DNA from: Clostridium_B lapidicellarium
GTDB lineage: Bacteria; Bacillota; Clostridia; Clostridiales; Clostridiaceae
Direction: 5' to 3'
DNA length: 64,000 nt
Assembly (NCBI RefSeq): GCF_041224415.1
Contig: NZ_JBGFFE010000009.1
Location: forward strand, 1 to 64,000
Notes under the pieces: model-generated
Seen by the model: only the letters and a program-made list of their open reading frames with translations
Databases searched by the model: none
What the model was told of the DNA's origin: nothing
In this document: in pieces, positions 1-9,171 of the stretch
Layout: every line of letters starts with the position of its first letter
How positions within the stretch are numbered: position 1 is the first letter of the stretch
Translations under genes and position numbers: made by a program

Positions 1-81
1 GGAAAGTCTGTAGCTTTTTAACCTACAGTAAATTGACACGATCATAATTTTATTGAAAAGGTGATTTTTAATAATGATCTG

Positions 82-90
82 TGTTATAAT
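82..90 (+). promoter_or_regulatory. Extended -10 promoter for candidate antitoxin RNA
   Basis: The sequence TGTTATAAT is an extended -10 box (TGn followed by a perfect TATAAT). No good -35 sits at 17 bases; a TTGAAA lies too far upstream (53-58). It would start a short transcript near 97 running toward the toxin terminator. The same nonamer occurs on the opposite strand upstream of the toxin. Confidence 0.5.
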
Positions 91-96
91 ATGAAT

Positions 97-230
97 ATGA
101 AAAGGGAAAATAAAAACAGGATGCTGATAACATCCTGTAGTATACAATCTAGTTGCTTAGGCAACTGGTATCACTAAATTTTTAAATAAAAAATAGTAGT
201 ATCCACTTGCGCAGGGGCTACTATTTTTTT
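97..230 (+). ncRNA. Candidate antisense antitoxin RNA (RatA-like type I system)
   Basis: A transcript of about 130 nt is predicted from the extended -10 at 82-90 to the terminator ending at 230. It contains no convincing ORF but has two clear hairpins: CAGGATG/CATCCTG at about 119-139 and AGTTGC/GCAACT at about 151-166. Its 3' third is complementary to the 3' end of the toxin mRNA, including the last toxin codons, because both RNAs end in the same inverted repeat. This tail-to-tail layout is that of the txpA/RatA type I toxin-antitoxin family. Seen: promoter, hairpins and overlap. Inferred: that the RNA is made and blocks toxin synthesis. Confidence 0.5.
188..230. terminator. Shared bidirectional terminator of toxin and antisense RNA
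   Basis: A 12-bp perfect inverted repeat (AAAAAATAGTAG at 188-199, CTACTATTTTTT at 218-229) with an 18-base loop. The flanking A and T runs give a U-tract in both directions. The toxin stop codon (221-223) lies inside the stem. Confidence 0.75.
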
Positions 231-322
231 GAGATTTTTTCTATAAGTAGAATTATTAATGTTAATAGTGATATTAAGAATAAACCACTTTGAAATAATA
301 ACATTAAAATGCTGTTACTCAT
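221..322 (-). CDS. Holin-like toxin peptide, 33 aa (type I toxin, Hol_Tox-like)
   Basis: A 33-residue peptide consisting of a short polar start, one hydrophobic helix (about residues 5-27, rich in Leu and Ile with a central LTLIILLI) and a basic end ISKK. That architecture matches the small 'putative holin-like toxin' family found in Firmicutes type I toxin-antitoxin loci, which insert in the membrane. The ATG at 322 is preceded by a strong GGGAGGTGAT ribosome binding site that is buried in a hairpin (326-357). A TGTTATAAT promoter lies about 75 bases upstream of the start codon. The gene shares its terminator with an opposing RNA. It is below usual gene-calling length. The assignment rests on architecture and context, not on a database match. 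Confidence 0.7.
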   Translation of the reverse strand: MSNSILMLLFQSGLFLISLLTLIILLIEKISKK

Positions 323-325
323 TTG

Positions 326-357
326 TATCACCTCCCTTCGAAAAGGGATTGGTGATA
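326..357 (-). promoter_or_regulatory. Hairpin sequestering the toxin ribosome binding site
   Basis: TATCACC (326-332) plus TCCCTT (333-338) pair with AAGGGA (343-348) and GGTGATA (351-357), giving 13 base pairs around a 4-base loop with one 2-base bulge. In the minus-strand mRNA the whole Shine-Dalgarno GGGAGGTGAT lies in the 3' arm, so translation should be off in the full-length transcript. Such self-sequestration is typical of type I toxin mRNAs. Confidence 0.7.
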
Positions 358-396
358 TCAGCAGCCCTTATGCAGCCTATTTGATTGTACTAATAG

Positions 397-405
397 ATTA
401 TAACA
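397..405 (-). promoter_or_regulatory. Extended -10 promoter of the toxin gene
   Basis: The minus strand reads TGTTATAAT, an extended -10, about 75 bases upstream of the toxin start codon. I found no convincing -35. The 5' UTR would be about 65 nt, long enough to contain the sequestering hairpin. Confidence 0.45.
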
Positions 406-761
406 TGTATAATGTTTTAATTCTATAGTTGGTATTATCTGTTACTTGAAACATATATTATAAAATAAGACTTGTGATTTATTTTTATTGCACCGTAACG
501 TCTCTTACTATCTTTATAAATATCGAGAATAAGGGATTTAATCTGCTCATAATGTGGTTATTCATCCCTTTAACTCATCCTACATTGAACACTGTAATAT
601 TTGTATTCGCCTTGTGCAATGTCAGCATGTCAACTGTTGATTATGATACTATATTTCATGCACTTAAAGAAGTACCGGAAGGGGCAGTCATACAAGGCGA
701 CGGTACAGACGCTTAATTGATACATTGCAGGATTTGCCAAATGAATAAATAGAGTAATTTT
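406..761. other. Stretch without a supportable gene
   Basis: No convincing gene. An 80-codon frame on the plus strand (474-716, TTG start) has no ribosome binding site and no recognisable motif; its last 29 codons, from an internal ATG, are more polar and protein-like and could be the end of a decayed gene. I cannot assign it. Confidence 0.4.
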
Positions 762-795
762 TTATGTCAATGCCTTTTTTAAGGTATTGACATAA
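762..795. terminator. 15-bp inverted repeat downstream of gltD
   Basis: TTATGTCAATGCCTT (762-776) pairs with AAGGTATTGACATAA (781-795) with a single G-T mispair and a TTTT loop. It lies about 120 bases beyond the gltD stop and could end the gltBD transcript or a plus-strand transcript from the 400-700 region. Neither side has a perfect U-run, so termination efficiency is uncertain. Confidence 0.45.
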
Positions 796-918
796 TTATT
801 TCAGTTGGAGTTAGTTGCTTTTTATTGGTCTACATTTTATTTTAATTTACATAATATTTATGATGTTTATTAAATTATTTTATATTTTCTTTTCAAATAA
901 ATAAAATATTCACTTTTA

Positions 919-2355
919 TCATCCCCTTAATGATGTCTCACCCATGAGGTAATAGTCAACCTGCTGTGCCGCCTTCCTTCCATCTTTTAAGGCCCAAACC
1001 ACAAGTGACTGACCGCGCCTCATATCTCCGGCAGCAAATATTCCCTTTTTGCTGGTCATATAATTTTCATCTGTCTTCACATTTCCTCTAGCATCAAATT
1101 CTACACCAATATCATTTAGCAATCCTTCATGCTGAGGGTGGACAAAACCCATAGCCAGAAGAACAAGGTCAACTTTTTGATTAAACTCCGTGCCGGGTAT
1201 GCTTGTCATCTTCATCCTGCCATTTTCTTTCTGCCATTTAACTTTCACCCCTTGAAGAGATCTCACCCGCCCGTCTCTGCCTTCAAATTTTTCTGTACCT
1301 ATACACCATTTTCTTATACAACCTTCCTCATGAGAGGTCGTAACTTTGAGAGTTTTGGGGAAAGTAGGCCAGGGCATGGTTTCATCTCTTACGAGCGGCT
1401 GCCTGGGCATCAGTTCATATTGATAAACAGCTTTGGCACCCTGTCTTATTGAAGTGCCTATGCAGTCAGAACCTGTATCTCCTCCGCCTATGACAACTAC
1501 AATTTTTCCCTTTGCATTTATCTCCTCTTCAATTAGTTTCTTACCTGCAACTCTTTTATTCTGCTGTTTCAAAAAATCCACTGCAAAATGTATTCCCTTG
1601 AGCTCTCTTCCCTGAATTTTAAGATCCCTTGGAATAGTAGAGCCTCCCGTTAGAACTACTGCATCAAAGTTTTTAATCAATTCATCAGCGGAATACTTTC
1701 CTCTGCCCGCATAAACATTTGTTTTAAAATCTATGCCCTCCTCTTTCATTATATTTATTCTTCTATCCAATACGCGTTTTTCAAGTTTAAAATCAGGAAT
1801 TCCGTATCTTAAAAGTCCTCCAATCTCATCTTCTCTCTCAAATACGGCAACCGAGTGTCCTACTGAATTGAGTTCCGATGCCGCCGAAAGTCCTGAAGGA
1901 CCCGAACCTACTATAGCCACCTTTTTTCCAGTTCTTACTTTCGGAAGATTGGGCTTTATCCATCCTTCTTCAAAAGCTTTTTCTATTATATTCAATTCTA
2001 TTTCCCTTATGGACACCGGTTTCCTATTTACTCCGAGAGTGCAGGCACCTTCACAGATAGCCGGACATATCCTCCCTGTAAATTCGGGAAAACTATTGGT
2101 AAGGATTAGCCTTTCAAAAGCTCTCTTCCAGTTATTCCTATACACAAAATCATTCCAATCCGGGATTACATTTTCGGTAGGACAGCCCCAGTTGCAAAAA
2201 GGAGTCCCACAGTTCATACACCTGGCCGCTTGAATCTTAATCTTATCTTCAGACAATCCGCAGTATATTTCTCTATAATCTTTGACTCTTTCCTCTACAC
2301 CACGTTTTTCAGGATCTTCTCTTTTATATTCTCTAAAACCAGTTATCTTTCCCAT
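919..2355 (-). CDS. gltD: Glutamate synthase (NADPH) small subunit
   Basis: Beta subunit of glutamate synthase. It takes electrons from NADPH through FAD and iron-sulfur clusters to the large subunit, which makes two glutamates from glutamine and 2-oxoglutarate. At 478 residues it has the usual length. Near residues 45-57 a CX2CX4CX3C set binds a [4Fe-4S] cluster, and a second cysteine group (CX3CX3C) follows near residue 100. A Rossmann GSGPSG motif (about 150) binds FAD and GGGDTGSD (about 290) binds NADPH. The ATG at 2355, behind GAGGGG, overlaps the end of gltB by 13 bases, so the two are translationally coupled. Confidence 0.96.
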   Translation of the reverse strand: MGKITGFREYKREDPEKRGVEERVKDYREIYCGLSEDKIKIQAARCMNCGTPFCNWGCPTENVIPDWNDFVYRNNWKRAFERLILTNSFPEFTGRICPAICEGACTLGVNRKPVSIREIELNIIEKAFEEGWIKPNLPKVRTGKKVAIVGSGPSGLSAASELNSVGHSVAVFEREDEIGGLLRYGIPDFKLEKRVLDRRINIMKEEGIDFKTNVYAGRGKYSADELIKNFDAVVLTGGSTIPRDLKIQGRELKGIHFAVDFLKQQNKRVAGKKLIEEEINAKGKIVVVIGGGDTGSDCIGTSIRQGAKAVYQYELMPRQPLVRDETMPWPTFPKTLKVTTSHEEGCIRKWCIGTEKFEGRDGRVRSLQGVKVKWQKENGRMKMTSIPGTEFNQKVDLVLLAMGFVHPQHEGLLNDIGVEFDARGNVKTDENYMTSKKGIFAAGDMRRGQSLVVWALKDGRKAAQQVDYYLMGETSLRG

Positions 2356-5300
2356 AATGCTGACCCCTCTTCATTACCAGAAGCAGCAACCGCTTCCGCT
2401 TCTGTCTGCTGCAATATGGACTTGTATGCTCCAGGTATTATTTTTTTGAACTTATTTTTATAAGCATCCCATTCATCCAGTATATTTTCTGCCTTCAAAC
2501 TGTCTGTATATTTATAGTGCTCCCGTACTAATCTATATACAACATCCATATCCCGTTTATCTGAAATATTCTCTACTTCAACCATCTGTAAATTACACCT
2601 GTCATAGAAGGAATCATCCTCATCCAGAACATAAGCAACTCCTCCGCTCATGCCGGCCGCAAAATTTTTGCCGGTTCTACCTATGATAACCACTGTTCCG
2701 CCAGTCATATATTCACAGCAGTGATCTCCTACACCTTCAACTACCGCCTCAGCTCCGCTGTTTCTCACCGCAAATCTTTCTCCTACGCCGCCATTTATAA
2801 AAGCTTTTCCTGAAGTAGCTCCATATAAAATAGTATTCCCGGCTATTACATTTTTTTCTGCTGCAAAAGTGCAATTTTTAGGTGTTCTAATGATTATTTT
2901 ACCTCCTGACAGCCCTTTGGCCACATAATCATTGGCATCACCTTCAAGTACCAGAGTAAGTCCATTTACTCCAAAGGCACCAAAGCTCTGCCCTGCAGAT
3001 CCTTTAAAATTAAGTACAATTGTATCTTCAGGAAGACCGCGGCTTCCATATTTTTTAGCAATTATACCGCTCAGCATGGATCCCACGGCACGATTTACAT
3101 TCTTTATTTCCATGGTTGCAGAAACTTTTGTTTTATCATTTATGGCACCTTCAGCCATCTGAATAATCTTATAATCCAATGCATCATCCAATCCATGATT
3201 CTGGGGTATCGTACAATAGGATTTAATCTTTTTCGGCATATATGGCTTATACAAGATAGAAGATAAATCCAATTCTTTGGCTTTCCAGTGATCGACCGCC
3301 TCCTTTGTCTCCAGCATATCTACCCTTCCTATCATTTCATTCATGGTTTTAAATCCAAGCTCAGCCATGTATTCTCTTACTTCCCGTGCAATAAAAGTCA
3401 AAAAGTTTATTATATACTCGGGTTTACCCCTGAAATGCTTTCTGAGCTCGGGGTCCTGCGTGGCTATACCCATATCACAGGTATTCAAGTGACATTTCCT
3501 GAGCATAACACACCCCATGGTCACAAGAACTGTAGTTGCAAATCCAAATTCTTCAGCTCCAAGCAGTGCTGCAATTACCACATCCCTGCCTGTTTTTAAC
3601 TGTCCGTCAGTCTGCAGCCTAACTCTGCTTCTCAAATTGTTCAGCAAAAGCACCTGTTGAGTCTCAGATAGACCAAGTTCCCAGGGAATCCCCACATGTT
3701 TTACAGACGAAAGCGGCGCTGCTCCTGTTCCACCATCATAACCACTTATCAATATTAAATCTGCATGAGCTTTTGCAACTCCGGCCGCAATTGTTCCCAC
3801 TCCCATTTCAGAAACCAATTTTACGCTTATATTCGCCTCAGGATTTACATTTTTCAAATCATATATAAGCTGTGACAGATCTTCTATGGAATAAATATCA
3901 TGATGGGGAGGTGGTGAAATAAGATCTATTCCCGGAGTACAATGTCTGGTTCGTGCAATATATCCACCAACTTTCTTTCCCGGAAGTTGACCGCCCTCAC
4001 CAGGTTTCGCCCCCTGGGCTATCTTTATCTGAAGCTCGTCTGCATTTACCAGATACTCTGTAGTAACTCCGAAACGTGCTGAGGCTACTTGTTTTATGGC
4101 ACTTCTCCTTGAGTCTCCATTAGAATCCAGTCTGTACCTTTGTGGATCCTCGCCGCCCTCTCCAGTGTTGCTTCTCCCACCTATTCTGTTCATAGCTATA
4201 GCTATGGTCTCATGGGCCTCTTTACTTATGGACCCAAAGGACATGGCTCCTGTACAAAATCTCTTAAGTATTTCACTTACGGGCTCCACCTCTTCTATTG
4301 AGATACTATTTCCCTTCTTAAATTTTAATAGGCCCCGTATAGTACATAGATTTTTATCCTGCTCATTTATGATTTTTGCATACTCTTTGTATACATCATA
4401 ACTGTCGGTCCTGGCTGCAACTTGAAGTTTATATATGGTTTCAGGATTAAAGAGATGAAATTCTCCCCCTTTTCTCCATGAATAATTTCCTCCTACATCA
4501 AGCTGTGAAATAGGTTTTCTTATCTTATTGAAAGCATTTTTATGTCTTGACAGTACCTCACTGGCTATTACGTCAATTCCAACTCCACCTATTCTTGAAG
4601 GTGTACCTTCAAAATATTTGTCCACAAACTCCGAGTTCAAACCTATGGCTTCAAATATCTGCGCTCCATGATAACTCTGAAGAGAGGATATTCCCATCTT
4701 TGAAAGTATCTTCAATATCCCCTGATTTACAGCTCGTATATAATTTCTTTTTGCCGTATTCATATCTGCTTCAGTTATGTCTCCATCTCTCACCATCTGA
4801 TCTATAGTCTGATATGCAAGGTATGGATTTACTGCCGAAGCCCCGTAACTTACAAGCAGTGCAAAATGCATGGTTTCTCTTGCCTCTCCCGTTTCCACAA
4901 TAATTGAAACTTTCGTACGGGTTTTTTCCCTGATCAGGTAATGCTGCACTGCGGAAACCGCCAAAAGACTTGGAATTGCCGCTTCATACGAATCCACATT
5001 TTTATCGCTCAATACCAGTATATTATATCCTTCTCTTATTCTCTGCGAAGCCCTTTCACAAATTTTATTAAGAGCCTCCTTAAAACCATCTATTCCCATA
5101 TCGCATTTAAAGGTAATCGGTACCGTAGTAGTTTTAAAGTCCTTATTCCTCAAACTCTTTATCTTCGACATTTCCTCATCCGTTAAAATTGGGCTTTTGA
5201 TCTCTATAAATGGATCCTTTGTAATTTCATCATTTAGTATATTGGCTTGAGGAGAGCCTATATAATTCAAAAGAGACATCACAAGTCTTTCCCTTATAGG

Positions 5301-6899
5301 ATCTATAGGGGGATTTGTTACCTGGGCAAAAAGCTGTTTGAAATAAGAAAAAAGAAGCTGGTTTTTGTTGGAAAGCACAGCAAGTGGGGTATCGTTACCC
5401 ATTGAGCCTACAGGTTCCTTACCTTCAATTGACATTGGGGCTAATATTCGCTTCAAATCCTCAAGAGTATATCCAAAAGCCTGTTGTTTTTCTCTCAGTA
5501 CTTCTGGAGTTATTTGCTCTTTTGCCGCAACAGTATCAAACATATCCAAGGTAAATCTCAATTTATCCAGTATTTTGCCATAGGGTTTCGCTTTACAAAT
5601 TTTTTCCTTTAATTCCTCATCCTTTATAATTTTGCCTTTAGATGTATCCACTAAAAACATCTCACCGGGCTTTAATTTTCCTTTTTCCAGGATATCTTCA
5701 TTTTTGAATTCCAGCACCCCAGCCTCTGAAGCAAGTACAACAAATCCCGTTTTCGTTATTACATACCTGGCAGGTCTCAACCCATTTCTATCAAGGGTAG
5801 CACCTATCTGAATGCCATCGGAAAATGAAACAGCTGCAGGTCCATCCCATGGCTCTACCAGAGAACCATGGGATTCATAAAAAGATCTCTTATACTGTTT
5901 ACTGCTGCAATTTTGTTCCCAAGCTTCAGGTATCAGAAGCATAAGTGCATGTGGAAGAGATCTTCCGTCCTGATACAAAAGTTCCAGTACATTGTCAAGA
6001 GAAGCAGAATCACTTCCGCCTGCATCTATTATTGGAAAAAGATTTTTGATATTTTTACCAAAGGCCCTGGATCTAAGCACACCCTCTCTGGCTCTCATCC
6101 AGTTTCTATTTCCCCTTATGGTATTTATTTCTCCATTATGGCCAAGATATCTAAAGGGCTGGGCCAAATCCCATGTTGGAAAGGTATTTGTACTGTACCT
6201 CTGATGTACCAGCGCAATAGCACTCTTAAAATTTATATCATTGAGATCAATATAAAATTTTTTTATCTGATTTGCCAGAAGCAGTCCTTTATATACTATC
6301 GTCCTGCTGGAAAGACTGCATACATAAAAAGTTTTTGCGGCTCCCTTCAATACCTCCTTTACTTTATTTTCCACCTCTTTTCTTATCATATAAAGCTTTC
6401 TTTCAAACTCAATTTGATTTCCTGCATTTTTTCCTATAAATATCTGCCTTATAATAGGCTCAGTACCCTTTGCAGTCTCACCTATACTTCTATTGTCTGT
6501 AGGTACGTCTCTCCATCCCAAAACCCGCTGGCCTTCTCTTTCAGCAACTCTTTCCATTATTCCCTCACACTGCAGTCTCAGAGCTGTTTCCTTAGGGAAA
6601 AATACCATGCCTACTGCATATTCTCCAGGCTGCGGCAGTTCAATACCTAGATTATCACAATTTATCCTGAAAAATTCATCCGGAATTTGAACAAGCATAC
6701 CTGCTCCATCTCCAGTTTTTGTATCAGAACCAACTGCTCCTCTGTGAGTTAAATTAACTAGAATCTGAATGCCGCGTTTTACTGTACTGTGAGTTTTTTC
6801 ACCTTTTACATTTGCTATAAATCCAACTCCACATGAATCCTTCTCAAAGTCAGGATCATACAGGCCCTGTTTTGAAGGAAATCCATTACTATAATTCAT
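2343..6899 (-). CDS. gltB: Glutamate synthase large subunit
   Basis: Alpha subunit of glutamate synthase, 1518 residues, full length. Domains in order: class II glutamine amidotransferase whose nucleophile is Cys23 in the DSCGVGF motif, so a 22-residue propeptide is expected to be removed; a central domain; an FMN-binding TIM barrel holding 2-oxoglutarate and 2-iminoglutarate (GGRSNTGEGGEDPQRY, roughly 900-915); the CX5CX4C set that binds the [3Fe-4S] cluster (CVMLRKCHLNTC, about 1140); and a C-terminal glycine-rich beta-helix (GGVGERFAVRNSG region). The ATG follows AAGGGGG. It is first in a two-gene operon with gltD and is the main ammonia-assimilation route together with glutamine synthetase, which is not in this window. 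Confidence 0.97.
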   Translation of the reverse strand: MNYSNGFPSKQGLYDPDFEKDSCGVGFIANVKGEKTHSTVKRGIQILVNLTHRGAVGSDTKTGDGAGMLVQIPDEFFRINCDNLGIELPQPGEYAVGMVFFPKETALRLQCEGIMERVAEREGQRVLGWRDVPTDNRSIGETAKGTEPIIRQIFIGKNAGNQIEFERKLYMIRKEVENKVKEVLKGAAKTFYVCSLSSRTIVYKGLLLANQIKKFYIDLNDINFKSAIALVHQRYSTNTFPTWDLAQPFRYLGHNGEINTIRGNRNWMRAREGVLRSRAFGKNIKNLFPIIDAGGSDSASLDNVLELLYQDGRSLPHALMLLIPEAWEQNCSSKQYKRSFYESHGSLVEPWDGPAAVSFSDGIQIGATLDRNGLRPARYVITKTGFVVLASEAGVLEFKNEDILEKGKLKPGEMFLVDTSKGKIIKDEELKEKICKAKPYGKILDKLRFTLDMFDTVAAKEQITPEVLREKQQAFGYTLEDLKRILAPMSIEGKEPVGSMGNDTPLAVLSNKNQLLFSYFKQLFAQVTNPPIDPIRERLVMSLLNYIGSPQANILNDEITKDPFIEIKSPILTDEEMSKIKSLRNKDFKTTTVPITFKCDMGIDGFKEALNKICERASQRIREGYNILVLSDKNVDSYEAAIPSLLAVSAVQHYLIREKTRTKVSIIVETGEARETMHFALLVSYGASAVNPYLAYQTIDQMVRDGDITEADMNTAKRNYIRAVNQGILKILSKMGISSLQSYHGAQIFEAIGLNSEFVDKYFEGTPSRIGGVGIDVIASEVLSRHKNAFNKIRKPISQLDVGGNYSWRKGGEFHLFNPETIYKLQVAARTDSYDVYKEYAKIINEQDKNLCTIRGLLKFKKGNSISIEEVEPVSEILKRFCTGAMSFGSISKEAHETIAIAMNRIGGRSNTGEGGEDPQRYRLDSNGDSRRSAIKQVASARFGVTTEYLVNADELQIKIAQGAKPGEGGQLPGKKVGGYIARTRHCTPGIDLISPPPHHDIYSIEDLSQLIYDLKNVNPEANISVKLVSEMGVGTIAAGVAKAHADLILISGYDGGTGAAPLSSVKHVGIPWELGLSETQQVLLLNNLRSRVRLQTDGQLKTGRDVVIAALLGAEEFGFATTVLVTMGCVMLRKCHLNTCDMGIATQDPELRKHFRGKPEYIINFLTFIAREVREYMAELGFKTMNEMIGRVDMLETKEAVDHWKAKELDLSSILYKPYMPKKIKSYCTIPQNHGLDDALDYKIIQMAEGAINDKTKVSATMEIKNVNRAVGSMLSGIIAKKYGSRGLPEDTIVLNFKGSAGQSFGAFGVNGLTLVLEGDANDYVAKGLSGGKIIIRTPKNCTFAAEKNVIAGNTILYGATSGKAFINGGVGERFAVRNSGAEAVVEGVGDHCCEYMTGGTVVIIGRTGKNFAAGMSGGVAYVLDEDDSFYDRCNLQMVEVENISDKRDMDVVYRLVREHYKYTDSLKAENILDEWDAYKNKFKKIIPGAYKSILQQTEAEAVAASGNEEGSALWER

Positions 6900-7195
6900 A
6901 ATACTATGCCCCCTTTATAATTAACAATAAATGCCATCAGCTGAACCGATGGCCTCTACACACGGCAAAGATACATTTTTCAAGTCCCCAGAATGTATTT
7001 TATGCCTTTTTTCCTTTTAGCACTGTACTTTAAATTACAATGTAAGTTCTTAAAAGTATTTCATTTTTTATTAATATTTAGTAAAAATATTATCACAATT
7101 CACTATTATATGCAAGTTATATATAGAAATATTTCATTTTAATATATATTTTTTGTAATTGACATTATAAACTCCCCAACATTAAATTTATATTT
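6900..7195 (-). promoter_or_regulatory. gltB leader and upstream region with a hairpin
   Basis: About 300 bases without a gene. In the minus-strand leader an 8-bp hairpin, GCCATCGG / CTGATGGC with a TTCAG loop (plus coordinates 6933-6953), lies about 35-55 bases before the gltB start. It has no U-tract, so it is not a simple terminator. I do not see the conserved core of the glutamine riboswitch. A TATAAT-like -10 reads on the minus strand at 7105-7110 with only a weak -35. Nitrogen-responsive control is plausible for this operon but nothing here proves the mechanism. Confidence 0.35.
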
Positions 7196-9019
7196 TCAGA
7201 TGTATGGGACACATTCTTTTATGAATCTGGACACCTGCACCGATTTGCCTCTTACAGTGCTGCTGCAGCACAGGTTCAAATTATCCACGGCCCTGGTGAC
7301 TCCAACATAGAAGAGCCGTCTTTCCTCTTCTATATTGTCGTCAATATTGTTTTCGTGGGGCAGAATCCCCTCGCTGCAATCTACTATATATACATTCTTA
7401 AACTCCATCCCTTTCACGCCGTGAATCGTACTCAGCGTAACGCTGTTTTCATCCTGTACACTTTCCTCCAGAACTTTTTTTACATCGTCTACATGGTTTA
7501 AAAAGTCCTCTATACTGTCAAAATTCTCACATGAAACTTTAAATTCATACAGGATGTGCTGAAATTCTTCCAGATCCCTATTTGATTTTCTGCAGTAGTC
7601 CCTTAAATATTCTATATAATTTAGCTTATTCAATATAAATTCCACAGCACCATTTAGTTTTATCCTGTTTAATTTTTTGATTTTTCTCTGAAATTTATCT
7701 AGGATTTTAAGCTGGAAAATAGATATGCCGCCCACATTCTTCAATATTTCAAAACAATTTTCCCTCGTTCTGTTTTTTCTGATTTTTTCCATATTTACCC
7801 TTCCTATATACCTGAAGGGTTTATTTATAATGGATATGAAATTTTTTCTGTCACACACGTCAATGGATAATTTAAGGTAGGATATCAAATCTCTACATAT
7901 AAAATGATTATAAAAATTATATTTCTCATCCAACAGCTTGAATTTTATGCCATGTGTCAAAAAAGAATCAATCAAGATCCTGGATTCCACATTTGTTCTG
8001 TAAAGTACCGCAATATCTCCATATTTGCACCTGCCTTCATCTACAAGATTCCGTATGGATTTCGACAGATAATCGGCCTGCTCTTTTTCTCTAGGGAATA
8101 TATTGAAATTTATTTTCCCGTACTCCTGTCTGCTGCTGCAAATGGGTTTTAAATTTCTATCTTCATTATTAAATATGATGTTTTTAGACATACCTACTAT
8201 ATTCTTCGTACTTCTATAATTCATTTTTAGAAACAATTTTTTGCCATTTTGAAAGTATTCCCTAAAATTCACCATACAATCGGGTTTTGAACCCCTAAAG
8301 GAATATATGCATTGATCCTCGTCTCCCACTGCAAACACAAAATTGCTCCTGCCAAGCAGCTGCAGGATTTCTATCTGAAGGCTGTCGCAATCCTGAAATT
8401 CATCCACCAGTATATATTTAAAAGTTCTCCTGTAATAGTCTAAAATATTTCTATCCTTCCGGAACAGTTCCCCAACTTTCAGCTGGAGATCATCAAAATC
8501 CATAAGGTTATTCGCCGCCTTGTACCTCTCGTACTTATTAAAGCAGTCCATAAATACAGTTTTATCCAGTCGACTCTTGAAATCTTTTATATTTCCCCCG
8601 GTATTTTTAAAAAAGGATATGTCATTTAAAACCTCTCTTATTTTTTCATCTCCTGTGGAATCCATGTAAGATAAAAGTACATCTTTTACCACCTGGCTTG
8701 CTTTGTGCAGTGGTATTATCTTTATCTTATTATCATATTTTTTCAGTATGTTATAGTACAGGGAATGAAATGTTCCAAAAAAAGGTATATTTTCTCCCTT
8801 TGAAATCATTAAATACCTGCCTCTCATATCAAAAGCCGAGGATCTTGTAAATGTTATTACCAATATGTTACGCGGATCTGCATCTTTTACATTTATCAGA
8901 TAATTCACCCTGTTTATTATAACTGTCGTTTTTCCCGAACCCGGCGGGGCACAGATTAAGACGTGCTTAAAATCAGTACATACTGCTTCCAGCTGATTCA
9001 AATCCAAGTTATTGTTCAT
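7196..9019 (-). CDS. UvrD/PcrA-like superfamily 1 DNA helicase
   Basis: ATP-dependent 3'-5' DNA helicase of superfamily 1A. All motifs are present: Q motif LNQLEAV (7-13), Walker A APPGSGKTT (24-32), motif II VDEFQD, motif III VGDEDQCIYSFRGS, motif IV MNYRS, motif V TIHGVKGMEFKNVYIV and motif VI RRLFYVGVTRA. At 607 residues it is about 100 shorter than PcrA or UvrD, ending soon after motif VI, so it lacks the C-terminal RNA-polymerase-binding tail. A separate housekeeping PcrA probably exists elsewhere; this one may serve repair or recombination. Single gene, divergent from pncB. The ATG follows GGAGAAAGG. Confidence 0.88.
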   Translation of the reverse strand: MNNNLDLNQLEAVCTDFKHVLICAPPGSGKTTVIINRVNYLINVKDADPRNILVITFTRSSAFDMRGRYLMISKGENIPFFGTFHSLYYNILKKYDNKIKIIPLHKASQVVKDVLLSYMDSTGDEKIREVLNDISFFKNTGGNIKDFKSRLDKTVFMDCFNKYERYKAANNLMDFDDLQLKVGELFRKDRNILDYYRRTFKYILVDEFQDCDSLQIEILQLLGRSNFVFAVGDEDQCIYSFRGSKPDCMVNFREYFQNGKKLFLKMNYRSTKNIVGMSKNIIFNNEDRNLKPICSSRQEYGKINFNIFPREKEQADYLSKSIRNLVDEGRCKYGDIAVLYRTNVESRILIDSFLTHGIKFKLLDEKYNFYNHFICRDLISYLKLSIDVCDRKNFISIINKPFRYIGRVNMEKIRKNRTRENCFEILKNVGGISIFQLKILDKFQRKIKKLNRIKLNGAVEFILNKLNYIEYLRDYCRKSNRDLEEFQHILYEFKVSCENFDSIEDFLNHVDDVKKVLEESVQDENSVTLSTIHGVKGMEFKNVYIVDCSEGILPHENNIDDNIEEERRLFYVGVTRAVDNLNLCCSSTVRGKSVQVSRFIKECVPYI

Positions 9020-9069
9020 TACAACCTTTCTCCTTATATATTTACAATAGTTTCGCCGAATCTACAATC

Positions 9070-9097
9070 TTGTAATATTTCATGTTAAGTATTACAA
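9070..9097. promoter_or_regulatory. Dyad between helicase and pncB
   Basis: A perfect 8-bp inverted repeat (TTGTAATA at 9070-9077, TATTACAA at 9090-9097) with a 12-base spacer lies in the 152-base divergent intergenic region. Possible operator for pncB or the helicase; regulator unknown. Confidence 0.3.
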
Positions 9098-9171
9098 TAT
9101 TTATAGAATACCTATACATAATTTTGTTCATAATCACCCAAATTAAAACATAAATAGAGGAGATTTTTATT

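Noticed and set aside
474..716. 80-codon plus-strand frame near the toxin locus
   Set aside because: TTG start without a ribosome binding site, mixed hydrophobic content and no motif. Kept only as a possible gene remnant in the description of 406-761.
5868..6650. 260-codon frame antisense to gltB
   Set aside because: Lies wholly inside the unmistakable gltB reading frame; composition is that of a reverse-strand shadow and there is no ribosome binding site.
6900..7195. Glutamine riboswitch upstream of gltB
   Set aside because: A GGTTCA near a hairpin recalled the glnA motif, but the conserved core and spacing are absent.
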